Origin: Methanobacterium_D sp040373355
GTDB lineage: Archaea > Methanobacteriota > Methanobacteria > Methanobacteriales > Methanobacteriaceae
Direction: 5' to 3'
NCBI RefSeq assembly: GCF_047495555.1
Contig: NZ_CP166866.1
Coordinates: forward strand, 372,001-436,000
Length of the DNA: 64,000 bases
Shown here: positions 7,950 to 16,105 of the stretch, one piece after another
Layout: each line of letters begins with the position of its first letter
How positions within the stretch are numbered: position 1 is the first letter of the stretch
Position numbers and translations under genes: made by a program
Notes under the pieces: generated by a model
The model's input: the letters and a program-made list of their open reading frames with translations, nothing else
Databases searched by the model: none
Told to the model about the DNA's origin: nothing

Positions 7950-8432
7950 ATGCCTAAACATCTAATCTCAGGTTTAAATTATTTAGCAGCAATTAAACTA
8001 AGGAAAGAAGGCTATCTTCAAAAAGAGATAGCTGAAACTCTTGGAATGGATAGATCCACAGTTTCCCATTATATCAATGGTAGAAACATATCATGGGACT
8101 CTATTGAAATTGCTGAGACCATAACTAAGCTTTGTCCAAAAGATTTTTTGAAAGTGACTCATGCACTTACAAAAGATTCTGAAAAGACAAGAGTTATTAT
8201 AAAAACGATTATGGAGGATAAATTTAACCCTATAGTCAAAGATGGATGTATAGGTTGCGGACTTTGTGTAGATACATGCTTAATGAAAGCTGTAGAGTTA
8301 AACAACCTTAAAGCACAAATAGACTCCGAATGGTGTTGTGGATGTCAAATGTGTGAATCAAGTTGTCCAACAGCCTCAATTGAAATTCTGGAGGTTAGAG
8401 AAAACCCTAGGTTTTCTGAACCCCAAAAATAA
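7950..8432 (+). CDS. fwdH: HTH / double [4Fe-4S] protein heading the fwd operon (FwdH-like)
   Basis: A 160-residue protein with a helix-turn-helix at about 15-45 (GYLQKEIAETLGMDRSTVSHYING) followed by a ferredoxin domain carrying two [4Fe-4S] motifs (CIGCGLCVDTC and CCGCQMCESSC, about 92-140). It is the first gene of fwdHFGDACB, matching the gene order known in Methanothermobacter. The HTH implies DNA binding, and the clusters could report redox state or metal supply; an autoregulator of this operon is an inference. The last ten codons are encoded by a short hairpin (8399-8417) of the dispersed hairpin family, so the C-terminus ENPRFSEPQK may be a recent addition. Confidence 0.8.
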   Translation: MPKHLISGLNYLAAIKLRKEGYLQKEIAETLGMDRSTVSHYINGRNISWDSIEIAETITKLCPKDFLKVTHALTKDSEKTRVIIKTIMEDKFNPIVKDGCIGCGLCVDTCLMKAVELNNLKAQIDSEWCCGCQMCESSCPTASIEILEVRENPRFSEPQK

Positions 8433-8441
8433 CATTTTTGG
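8399..8441. repeat. Two 3-nt-loop hairpins at the fwdH/fwdF junction
   Basis: AGAAAACC-CTA-GGTTTTCT (8399-8417) lies inside the 3' end of fwdH. CCAAAAAT-AAC-ATTTTTGG (8423-8441) spans its stop codon and runs into the GGAGGT ribosome binding site of fwdF. If formed in mRNA, the second would partly hide that site. Confidence 0.75.
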
Positions 8442-8450
8442 AGGTAAAAA

Positions 8451-9563
8451 ATGGTAGCAAATAAAAAAGCCACAGAAGACAAAAACATCTCAATTAAAAG
8501 GGAAGCTGAAGAAAACAGAGAACTTTCCTATGAAGATGAAACTTGTGTCGGATGCGGTATATGTGAACAAATATGCCCTGTGGATGCAATAGAACTTGGC
8601 CCAATAGGTGCAATAGTAAGAGACGAAGTTGATGCTTCAAAAATCGATATAAATGAAGAAAAATGTGTACTTTGTGGTATGTGTAGTGTCGGATGTCCAG
8701 TAAGTGCAATAGACTTTACCATAGATGGTGAGCCTATAAAAGAAATGGACGAATATCCAAGACTCATAAAGTCAATAAGCGCTGAAGAAGACAATTGTGT
8801 TTACTGTGGAGCTTGTGATATATCATGTCCACAAGGCGCTATTAGTGTTATAAGAGAATTACCTGAAAGATCAAAACTAGTAACAGGTGAAATAGAAGTA
8901 AACAAAGATACATGTATTTCATGCGGAATGTGTGAAGAAATGTGTCCTGCAGATGCAATATACCTTGAAGAAAAACAACCAACATCTGCAAGTCCAGAAA
9001 TAGCATCTGATATTGTTGTAGATAAAGACAAATGTGTTTACTGTGGTGTCTGTAAGCGCGTATGTCCAGAAGATGCAATAAAAGTGATTTGTAAGGTTTG
9101 TCCTTACGGAGAATATGAAATCGAGGAAGCTGAAATAAAAGGTAACCTTGTAATAGACGAAGATTTATGTGTCAGCTGCGGATGGTGCCAGGAAGCTTGT
9201 CCTAAAGAGGTTATCGAAGTAGAAAAACCATTCGAAGGTGAACTTGAAATAGATCAAGATCTATGCCAGGGATGCGAAACTTGTATCGAAGTATGTCCAT
9301 GTAATGTAATTTCATTCCCAGAATCTGGTGAATCCGGCCAAATCGCTGACAAGATATACAAAGATGAAAAATACTGCATATACTGTGGAGCATGCGAAAA
9401 TGTATGTCCTACATCTGCCATTAAAGTCAAAAGGACTGGCGTCAACATGACCCCAACCAAATCAAAAGCATGGCAAAAAGCAGTGGACTCACTTAAATTC
9501 TCTGAAGAAAAATCAGCAGCAAAAAGCAGCGAATCAGCGAAAGCTAAAGCGGAGGGTAAATAG
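8451..9563 (+). CDS. fwdF: Formylmethanofuran dehydrogenase polyferredoxin subunit FwdF
   Basis: A 370-residue polyferredoxin with eight consecutive CxxCxxCxxxC(P) motifs, for example CVGCGICEQICP, CVLCGMCSVGCP, CVSCGWCQEACP and CIYCGACENVCP, hence eight [4Fe-4S] clusters. It forms the electron wire of the Fwd complex that reduces CO2 to formylmethanofuran, the first step of methanogenesis. A C-terminal Lys/Ser/Ala-rich tail (about 335-370) follows the last cluster. It sits 18 bp after fwdH and abuts fwdG. A second FwdF-like polyferredoxin lies at 26.3-27.4 kb. Confidence 0.93.
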   Translation: MVANKKATEDKNISIKREAEENRELSYEDETCVGCGICEQICPVDAIELGPIGAIVRDEVDASKIDINEEKCVLCGMCSVGCPVSAIDFTIDGEPIKEMDEYPRLIKSISAEEDNCVYCGACDISCPQGAISVIRELPERSKLVTGEIEVNKDTCISCGMCEEMCPADAIYLEEKQPTSASPEIASDIVVDKDKCVYCGVCKRVCPEDAIKVICKVCPYGEYEIEEAEIKGNLVIDEDLCVSCGWCQEACPKEVIEVEKPFEGELEIDQDLCQGCETCIEVCPCNVISFPESGESGQIADKIYKDEKYCIYCGACENVCPTSAIKVKRTGVNMTPTKSKAWQKAVDSLKFSEEKSAAKSSESAKAKAEGK

Positions 9564-9809
9564 ATGGCCTACAAATTAGTAGTAAACAGAGATATCTGTC
9601 ATGGATGCGGTAACTGTGTTGTAGCTTGTCCAGTAAACGCTTCCAAAAGTACAGAAATTGCCGGCGGAAAAGGAGCTCAAGAAGACGTTAACGCAGTTAT
9701 AATCGTAGAAGATGGTGCAGTAAAAATAAACCAACTTACAGAATGTAAGGACTGCGCAACTTGTATTAAAGCTTGTCCTATCGGCGCTATAAAACTGGAG
9801 GAAGTCTAA
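9564..9809 (+). CDS. fwdG: Formylmethanofuran dehydrogenase ferredoxin subunit FwdG
   Basis: An 81-residue 2x[4Fe-4S] ferredoxin with CHGCGNCVVACP near the N-terminus and CKDCATCIKACP near the C-terminus. It links the polyferredoxin FwdF to the catalytic FwdB cluster. It starts directly after the fwdF stop, and its own stop overlaps the start of fwdD (TAATG), a sign of translational coupling within the operon. Confidence 0.93.
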   Translation: MAYKLVVNRDICHGCGNCVVACPVNASKSTEIAGGKGAQEDVNAVIIVEDGAVKINQLTECKDCATCIKACPIGAIKLEEV

Positions 9810-10201
9810 TGAAAGTTATATTAAACACTGGAAGAACTGTATGGCAGGGTCAAGCTATAGAATCTGGTAAAGACCTTCCAATGTACGTTAGCTACGCAGC
9901 TATAGCCCACCTGAACAAAGATATGATGGAAGAATTAGGTGTAAAAGCAGGAGACAATATCGAAGTTGTCTCTGAATACGGGGACGTTGTGGTTAAAGTT
10001 GTAGACACAAAAGAAACACTCCCTGATGGAATGATATACATCCCTATGGGTCCATGGGCAAACAGAGTTATACGTGCTAACACTGACTGTACAGCAACAC
10101 CAAGTTTCAAAAACATTCCTGTGGAAATTAGACCAACAGATGAAGAAGTTAAAGACATGCCTACTTTAATGAAGGTTTATAAAAAAGCTCAGATGATTTA
10201 A
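9809..10201 (+). CDS. fwdD: Formylmethanofuran dehydrogenase subunit FwdD (molybdopterin dinucleotide-binding)
   Basis: A 130-residue small beta-barrel domain of the molybdopterin dinucleotide-binding type that closes over the tungstopterin held by FwdB. Segments MKVILNTGRTVWQGQA and MIYIPMGPWANRVI fit the family. I take the ATG at 9809, which overlaps the fwdG stop codon, because GGAGG lies 9 nt upstream; an in-frame start at 9773 would overlap fwdG by 37 bases without need. Stop precedes fwdA by 17 bp. Confidence 0.93.
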   Translation: MKVILNTGRTVWQGQAIESGKDLPMYVSYAAIAHLNKDMMEELGVKAGDNIEVVSEYGDVVVKVVDTKETLPDGMIYIPMGPWANRVIRANTDCTATPSFKNIPVEIRPTDEEVKDMPTLMKVYKKAQMI

Positions 10202-10218
10202 CCTCACGGAGGATTTTC

Positions 10219-11979
10219 ATGCAAAAGATTATAAAAAACGGAATGGTTTATGATCCGCTAAACAACATCGATGGAGAAAAGATGGATATCTGCATCGATA
10301 ACGGTAAAATAGTGGACAGCGTCTCTGACGACGCAGAAGTAATAGACGCTTCTGGAAAAATAGTAATGGCTGGAGGAGTAGACCCTCACACACACATAGC
10401 TGGTGCAAAAGTTAACGTAGGAAGAATGTACCGTCCAGAAGACAGTAAAAGAGATGTCATGGCAAGAGGAAAAGGTATGAGAGCTGGAAGTGGTTTTTCA
10501 GTTCCATCAACATTCATGACCGGTTACAGATATGCTCAAATGGGTTACACAACCGCAATGGAAGCAGCAATGCCCCCACTACTTGCAAGGCACACCCATG
10601 AAGAATTCCACGACATGCCTATTCTCGACCACGCTGCTTACCCATTATTTGGTAACAACTGGTTTGTAATGAACTACTTAAAAGACGGTGACATCGACAA
10701 AACAGCAGCATACGCAGCATGGTTATTAAGAGCTACCAAAGGATACGCAATCAAGATCGTTAACCCTGCAGGTACAGAAGCATGGGCATGGGGAGGAAAT
10801 GTCCACGGATTACACGACCCAGTACCTTACTTCGATGTAACAGGGGCACAAATTATAAAAGGTCTTGCTGAAGTAAACGAAATGCTCGGATTACCTCACT
10901 CAATACACTTACATTGTAACGACCTGGGACACCCAGGAAACTACGAAACAACCCTAGCTTCCTTCGATGTACCTAAAGGTATCAAAGCTAACCCTAAATA
11001 CGGACACAGGGACACAACTGTATACGCAACTCACGTTCAGTTCCACTGTTACGGAGGAACTAACTGGAGAGATTTCGAATCCGCAGCACCTATAGTTGCA
11101 GATTACGTAAACAAAAATGATCACATAGTTATTGATGTTGGTCAGGTAACCCTTGATGAAACAACCACCATGACTGCTGACGGACCAATGGAATACGATC
11201 TACACTCCTTAAATGGCCTTAAATGGGCTAACTGTGACGTAGAAATGGAAACCGGTTCCGGTATTGTTCCATTCATATACGCAGCTAAAGCTCCAGTTCC
11301 AGCAGCTCAGTGGGGAGTGGGTATGGAACTCTTCCTGGACGTAAAAGATGCAAACAAAGTATGTTTAACAACTGACAGTCCTAACGCAGGTCCATTCACA
11401 AGATACCCAAGAGTTATCGCATGGTTAATGAGTAACCAGTACAGAATGAACTTAATCGAAAATGAACTTCACAAGTGGGCACAAACCAAGACCACTGTTG
11501 CTACATTAGACCGTGAATATTCATTATACGAAATAGCTCAAGTTACAAGATCCACACCAGCAAAAGTACTTGGTTTAAGCGACACCAAAGGACACCTTGG
11601 AGTCGGCGCAGACGCAGACATAGCAATCTACGACATAAACCCAGAAACACAGGATTTAGCTGCTGAATACATGGCAGTTGAAAAAGCATTTGGAAACGCT
11701 TCTTACGCACTTAAAGATGGTGAAATTGTAGTTTTAGACGGTACAATGACAAATCCAAACTTATTTGGAAGAACTTACTGGATAAACACACAATACAATG
11801 CTGAAGTAGAAAAAGAAGTATTAGTTGACGTTGAAAAATGGTTCAGACAATACTACTCAGTCAACTTCGAAAATTACCCTGTTCAAGATGAATATATACC
11901 AAGATCCGTCCCTCTACTTGGAGATTCAATAGAAGGAGTTTCAGGATCTCAAACCGCTGCTGAAGGTGTATCTAAATGA
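10219..11979 (+). CDS. fwdA: Formylmethanofuran dehydrogenase subunit FwdA (amidohydrolase)
   Basis: A 586-residue amidohydrolase-fold subunit that condenses formate, made by FwdB, with methanofuran at a binuclear metal site. Ligands visible: H57 and H59 in DPHTHI, the candidate carboxylated lysine at about 179 in GYAIKIVNP, H230/H232 in SIHLHC, H271 in ATHVQF and D386 in TTDSPN; numbering agrees within one residue with the structurally known M. wolfei enzyme. ATG follows GGAGG. Its 3' end overlaps fwdC by 4 bases (ATGA). Confidence 0.96.
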   Translation: MQKIIKNGMVYDPLNNIDGEKMDICIDNGKIVDSVSDDAEVIDASGKIVMAGGVDPHTHIAGAKVNVGRMYRPEDSKRDVMARGKGMRAGSGFSVPSTFMTGYRYAQMGYTTAMEAAMPPLLARHTHEEFHDMPILDHAAYPLFGNNWFVMNYLKDGDIDKTAAYAAWLLRATKGYAIKIVNPAGTEAWAWGGNVHGLHDPVPYFDVTGAQIIKGLAEVNEMLGLPHSIHLHCNDLGHPGNYETTLASFDVPKGIKANPKYGHRDTTVYATHVQFHCYGGTNWRDFESAAPIVADYVNKNDHIVIDVGQVTLDETTTMTADGPMEYDLHSLNGLKWANCDVEMETGSGIVPFIYAAKAPVPAAQWGVGMELFLDVKDANKVCLTTDSPNAGPFTRYPRVIAWLMSNQYRMNLIENELHKWAQTKTTVATLDREYSLYEIAQVTRSTPAKVLGLSDTKGHLGVGADADIAIYDINPETQDLAAEYMAVEKAFGNASYALKDGEIVVLDGTMTNPNLFGRTYWINTQYNAEVEKEVLVDVEKWFRQYYSVNFENYPVQDEYIPRSVPLLGDSIEGVSGSQTAAEGVSK

Positions 11980-12788
11980 GCGAAATAATACTAAAACCCA
12001 AAGCACAGCCTCAAGTACCTCTAGAGGCAGAAAGTATAAAGCCTGACGTTTTTGCAGGTAAAACCATTGATGAAATTAAAAATGTAGAACTCTGGTTCGG
12101 TAACGAAACAGTACCTCTATCTGACTTCTTTGATGTTGAAGGCGAATCCGCTGAAGATGCATCAGAAATAAAAATTATAATTGATGGAGATGTCGAAAAC
12201 ACCAAAAGAATAGGACACGGCATGACTGCAGGTGAAATAGTCATAAAAGGAAACACCAGCATGTACGTTGGTGCTGAAATGGCTGGAGGAAAAATCACCG
12301 TTGAAGGAAATGCGGGTCCATGGGCTGGAAGAGATATGAAAGGCGGAGAACTCACCATCATGGGTAACGCTGGAGATTATGCTGGATCAGCCTACCGTGG
12401 TGACTGGAGAGGCATGAGCGGCGGTTTACTTACCATTTATGGTAATGCCGGTAACGAAATAGCCGAATACATGATCGGTGGAAAACTCGTAGTTAAAGGA
12501 GACGTCACCATCATGCCAGGAATACACATGAACGGTGGACTCTTAATCATTGAAGGTAACGTCAAAGCCAGAACAGGCGGAGAAATGAAGGCAGGTACCA
12601 TCGTTGTTAAAGGAGTCATCGATGAATTCTTACCAGGATTCGAATTCCTTGGAGTTGAAAAGAACCCAGAAATCGAAGGAGAATTAATGGAAGGTAACTT
12701 CTTCAAATTTAAAGGAGACAATGCAACTAAAGGAGCAAGCGGACTTGTATATGCTGCAACCAAAGGAAATGCACATATCGCTCCTTAA
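11976..12788 (+). CDS. fwdC: Formylmethanofuran dehydrogenase subunit FwdC
   Basis: A 270-residue right-handed beta-helix subunit related to the C-terminal domain of glutamate synthase. Glycine-rich repeats with a spacing of about 19 residues are visible (for example MTAGEIVIKGNT, MAGGKITVEGNA, MKGGELTIMGNA, MIGGKLVVKGDV, MNGGLLIIEGNV). FwdC is structural and joins FwdA and FwdB/D in the complex. It overlaps fwdA by 4 bases and precedes fwdB by 21 bp. Confidence 0.94.
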   Translation: MSEIILKPKAQPQVPLEAESIKPDVFAGKTIDEIKNVELWFGNETVPLSDFFDVEGESAEDASEIKIIIDGDVENTKRIGHGMTAGEIVIKGNTSMYVGAEMAGGKITVEGNAGPWAGRDMKGGELTIMGNAGDYAGSAYRGDWRGMSGGLLTIYGNAGNEIAEYMIGGKLVVKGDVTIMPGIHMNGGLLIIEGNVKARTGGEMKAGTIVVKGVIDEFLPGFEFLGVEKNPEIEGELMEGNFFKFKGDNATKGASGLVYAATKGNAHIAP

Positions 12789-12809
12789 GACTACCCAGGA
12801 GGAATAGTT

Positions 12810-14108
12810 GTGGAACTAGTAGATAATGTTGTATGCCCATTTTGTGGTACACTATGTGACGATATCGTCTGTAAAGTAGAAAACGGTGAAATCGTAGGTA
12901 CCCAAAACGCATGTAGAATCGGGCACAGTAAATTTGTGCACACAGAAGGTGCAATGAGATGGAAAAAGCCCATGATAAGACAGGGCGACGAATTCGTAGA
13001 AACCACTTACGATGACGCAATAGAAAAAGCTGCACAGGTCCTTGCTAACGCTAAAAGACCTTTAATGTACGGATGGAGCTGTACAGACTGTGATGCACAG
13101 GCAGTAGGTGTCGCTTTAGCAGAAGAAGCTGGAGCTGTAATTGATAACACAGCATCAGTATGTCACGGACCATCAGTACTCGGTCTCCAGGATACAGGAT
13201 ACCCAATCTGTACCTTTGGAGAAGTTAAAAACCGTGCTGATGTAGTTGTATACTGGGGATGTAACCCAATGCACGCTCACCCAAGACACATGTCCAGAAA
13301 TGTCTTCTCAAGAGGATTTTTCAGAGAAAGGGGAAGAGCTGACAGAACACTTGTTGTCGTAGACCCAAGGAAATCAGATTCAGCAAAATTAGCTGATATA
13401 CACCTTCAGTTAGACTACGATAAAGATTATGAACTTGTAGATGCTATAAGAGCAGTTGCAAGAGGTAAAGATATCCTCTACGATGAAGTAGCAGGTATTC
13501 CAAGAGAACAAATATATGAAGTAGTAGATGCGCTTAAAAACGCTCAGTTCGGTATCTTATTCTTCGGTATGGGTATAACCCACAGCCGTGGAAAACACAG
13601 GAACATCGACACTGCTATATGTTTAGTTCAGGAATTAAACGACTACTCAAAATGGACTCTAATTCCAATGAGAGGTCACTACAACGTTACAGGATTCAAC
13701 CAGGTATGTACCTGGCAGAGTGGATACCCATACTGTGTTGATTTCTCAACTGGAGAACCAAGATACAACCCTGGTGAAACAGGAGCGAACGACTTACTCC
13801 AGAACAAGGAAACAGATGCAATGATGGTAATTGCTTCAGACCCTGGTGCTCACTTCCCACAGAGAGCATTAGAAACAATGGCTGAAATTCCAGTTATTGC
13901 AATCGAGCCTCACAGAACTCCAACCACAGAAATGGCAGATATCATTATCCCGCCAGCAATTGTAGGTATGGAAGCTGAAGGTACTGCATATAGGATGGAA
14001 GGTGTGCCTATACGAATGAAAAAAGTCGTAGAATCAGACCTTTTAACCGATAAACAGATCCTTGAAAGACTTAAGAAAAGAGTTGAAGAAATTCAGGCAT
14101 CCGAATAA
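12810..14108 (+). CDS. fwdB: Tungsten formylmethanofuran dehydrogenase catalytic subunit FwdB
   Basis: The tungstopterin subunit, reducing CO2 to formate. 432 residues, GTG start placed 7 nt after CAGGAGG. A [4Fe-4S] site is seen near the N-terminus (C9, C12, C16 with C21/C35 nearby; CPFCGTLC). The metal ligand is C118 in TASVCHGPS, the same number as in the M. wolfei enzyme, so this is the cysteine form, with no in-frame TGA for selenocysteine. It is the last gene of the operon and is followed by a branched hairpin structure. Confidence 0.95.
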   Translation: MELVDNVVCPFCGTLCDDIVCKVENGEIVGTQNACRIGHSKFVHTEGAMRWKKPMIRQGDEFVETTYDDAIEKAAQVLANAKRPLMYGWSCTDCDAQAVGVALAEEAGAVIDNTASVCHGPSVLGLQDTGYPICTFGEVKNRADVVVYWGCNPMHAHPRHMSRNVFSRGFFRERGRADRTLVVVDPRKSDSAKLADIHLQLDYDKDYELVDAIRAVARGKDILYDEVAGIPREQIYEVVDALKNAQFGILFFGMGITHSRGKHRNIDTAICLVQELNDYSKWTLIPMRGHYNVTGFNQVCTWQSGYPYCVDFSTGEPRYNPGETGANDLLQNKETDAMMVIASDPGAHFPQRALETMAEIPVIAIEPHRTPTTEMADIIIPPAIVGMEAEGTAYRMEGVPIRMKKVVESDLLTDKQILERLKKRVEEIQASE

Positions 14109-14113
14109 ATTTA

Positions 14114-14185
14114 TTTAAGCCCTGCAGAAATTCTATGAATTTCTGCGGCCACGAAACCTTGTTTTCACGGCCTTAGGGGCTTAAA
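14114..14185 (+). terminator. Branched hairpin structure after fwdB, probable operon end
   Basis: An outer stem TTTAAGCCC (14114-14122) pairs with GGGCTTAAA (14177-14185). It encloses a perfect 10-bp hairpin, GCAGAAATTC-TAT-GAATTTCTGC (14124-14146), and a weaker one around GAAAC-CTT-GTTTTC bounded by GGCC (about 14147-14172). A T-rich run follows at about 14191. Terminator function is inferred from position; the 3-nt loop links the inner hairpin to the dispersed hairpin family. Confidence 0.6.
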
Positions 14186-14385
14186 ACTTCTATTTTTTTA
14201 AAATAAGTATTAATAATTAAGTATTTATTTTTATTATATTTCTAACTGATTATTTTTGTAAACCTTTGATATCCCATTTCATGAATTAAAAATAAAGTAA
14301 AATGGTGGTAGGTGAAAATAATTAAAAGTAGCTATACTTATTATTAGTTATACTTGTAAAAACTTAAAAAATATAGCTCAAATAT

Positions 14386-15087
14386 TTAATTTCTTTTAAC
14401 GGCTTGAAGCACCCCTTCACTGTCATCTACAAAAAGAATACATTTACCATTTACTGGACATGGCTTTACAGATTTACCCTCTGCATTTAATATTAAACCC
14501 TCAGTAACTACTCTGCCATCAAGAGTGTAGATCGCGTCAATACCAGCTTCAATTAATTTTTCAACCGGTTGAGGGCCTAATAAATCTCTTATACTATCTT
14601 TAAGCAAAAATCTACCATCGTTTCCAGCATATGCTAATCCAAGACCTGCCATAGACCCAATAACTCCATCTTCAGTTCCACCAAGACCCTCAAGACGGAT
14701 GTTAAGATTTTTAGCAAGGGTTCTTGCTTTTTCCTGCGTTAGGACAGTGTCTTTAGCATCTTTTGCATATGCAATAAGTGAAGGTGTAATCTGGCTTTCA
14801 TGAGCTACTGAAAGCCCGGGATCGCTTCCCTCAATGAAATCATCTTGAATTTCCTTTTTTGCAATTTCAAAAATGTCATCAATGCTTTCTTTGTCATCAG
14901 TATCTAGATGAATTACTGCACAGCTATTGTGTGATGTAAAAGGGATGTCTGGATGCACATAAAGTTGATGCCTTGTAACTCCAACTAATGGATATTTTTC
15001 TGAAAGCTTTGCAGCAATTGCACGTGCAAGCCGTCCTGTCCCTCTTGATTTAAGATTATCTGTATCGTCAACGCAAACATAGATCAT
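14386..15087 (-). CDS. DDTD-motif protein related to TiaS N-terminal domain
   Basis: A 233-residue protein beginning MIYVCVDDTDN with GTGRLARAI close behind. The DDTD motif near the N-terminus and glycine-rich GLGGTEDGVIGSMAGLGLAYAG are shared with the N-terminal part of TiaS (tRNA-Ile2 agmatidine synthetase) and its relatives. The protein is far shorter than full TiaS (about 420 residues) and lacks its OB and zinc-ribbon parts; two cysteines (CPVNGKC) lie near the C-terminus. Function is not assigned. It precedes the ExbD/ExbB-like pair on the same strand by only 16 bp in genomic order but is transcribed last of that group. Confidence 0.55.
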   Translation of the reverse strand: MIYVCVDDTDNLKSRGTGRLARAIAAKLSEKYPLVGVTRHQLYVHPDIPFTSHNSCAVIHLDTDDKESIDDIFEIAKKEIQDDFIEGSDPGLSVAHESQITPSLIAYAKDAKDTVLTQEKARTLAKNLNIRLEGLGGTEDGVIGSMAGLGLAYAGNDGRFLLKDSIRDLLGPQPVEKLIEAGIDAIYTLDGRVVTEGLILNAEGKSVKPCPVNGKCILFVDDSEGVLQAVKRN

Positions 15088-15103
15088 TTTTATCCCCCAG
15101 ATA

Positions 15104-15439
15104 CTAATTTTGAATCATTATCAGTTTACCCGTTTTAGGATCTTTGTAAACTGTTCCCATTTCTGTAAAACCAGTTCCTGAGCCCGAAGATGTTTGAGGA
15201 GTTTCATTTACTTCTTTACCCATTTTAATCTCTGCCACCTGTTTCATGGCCTGAAGTGTATCCTGTCTTTCTTGAGGAGTCATATCACTGAAAATTACAT
15301 TTTGCATGTTCCAGGAGAGAACTATAAAAATAAGAAATCCAACAGATAGAACTAACATTGCATCAACTAAATTAGCGGAACCTGTCATAGGGTCTTCTTC
15401 AGGAGCATTAATAAATCTACGTTTAGGTCTTCGGAGCAT
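15104..15439 (-). CDS. ExbD-like small membrane protein (DUF2149 type)
   Basis: A 111-residue protein with one transmembrane segment at about 27-45 (AMLVLSVGFLIFIVLSW) preceded by DPMTGSANLVDAMLV, where the aspartate before the helix recalls ExbD/TolR/MotB stators. The C-terminal part lies outside the membrane. It overlaps the ExbB-like gene by 17 bases and is translated after it, so the two products are likely partners. The DUF2149 assignment is from memory. Confidence 0.65.
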   Translation of the reverse strand: MLRRPKRRFINAPEEDPMTGSANLVDAMLVLSVGFLIFIVLSWNMQNVIFSDMTPQERQDTLQAMKQVAEIKMGKEVNETPQTSSGSGTGFTEMGTVYKDPKTGKLIMIQN

Positions 15440-16076
15440 TTTTCATTACCTCAAGAATAGATTCTGCTAATGTTTCCATATTAGAAATACTTTCTTCGTA
15501 CCAACGTCTTCGGACTTTAGAAATAACATATGCAATACCTCCTGCAGCTAGACCAACTACAGTAGTATCAAAAGCTATAATAATGGCCTGTGCAAGTGCA
15601 TTTATGTCACCTGCCCCTAAAGCAGCTAATCCTGGACCCATTGGGATTAAAGTACCCATAAGACCCAATGTTGGCCCCAATCTAGTTACAATATCTGTCT
15701 TTTCAAGTCTTTTTGCTGCTTTAAGCTCCTCATTTTCAATTAATTTCCTTGCTAATGCTTCTCGAGATGCTGCACTTATCTTTGAACTTTTTGCTAAATC
15801 CTCAAGTATTTTCTTATGACTGTCTGATAATTCACTGGTTTCAACTACTTGAATTATTTTATCAGGAGTCCCTGGATTTGATATGGATAATATCATTGAT
15901 TCAATCTGCTTGACGTTAATTTTGATTCTATGATAGTATTCATATAAAAGACCTCCAAATGTTACAATAGAATATACCATAAAAAGTAGAAGGCCAACAA
16001 TTACTGGAATTAAAAGACTTTGAGAAATAACATGTAAAGAATCGCTTAGAAATCCATTTAAAATTTCTAGTACCAT
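15423..16076 (-). CDS. MotA/TolQ/ExbB family proton channel
   Basis: A 217-residue protein with three hydrophobic segments (about 17-40, 130-155 and 165-190). The conserved pore signature LGPTLGLMGTLIPMGPGLAALGAGD and AFDTTVVGLAAGGIAYVI is typical of the MotA/TolQ/ExbB family, which couples proton or sodium flow to mechanical work. In bacteria these serve motility or outer-membrane transport, neither of which applies here. Neighbours (ExbD-like downstream, DUF11 surface protein upstream) suggest energy transfer to an extracellular protein. Confidence 0.85.
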   Translation of the reverse strand: MVLEILNGFLSDSLHVISQSLLIPVIVGLLLFMVYSIVTFGGLLYEYYHRIKINVKQIESMILSISNPGTPDKIIQVVETSELSDSHKKILEDLAKSSKISAASREALARKLIENEELKAAKRLEKTDIVTRLGPTLGLMGTLIPMGPGLAALGAGDINALAQAIIIAFDTTVVGLAAGGIAYVISKVRRRWYEESISNMETLAESILEVMKNAPKT

Positions 16077-16105
16077 TGGATCACCTGAAAAATAAAAAAT
16101 GGAGT

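Noticed and set aside
8494..9460. Several open frames antisense to fwdF
   Set aside because: They mirror the regular Cys codon repeats of the polyferredoxin and have no ribosome binding sites.
12810..14108. Selenocysteine in FwdB
   Set aside because: The metal ligand position is a plain Cys codon (TGT at C118) and no in-frame TGA exists.
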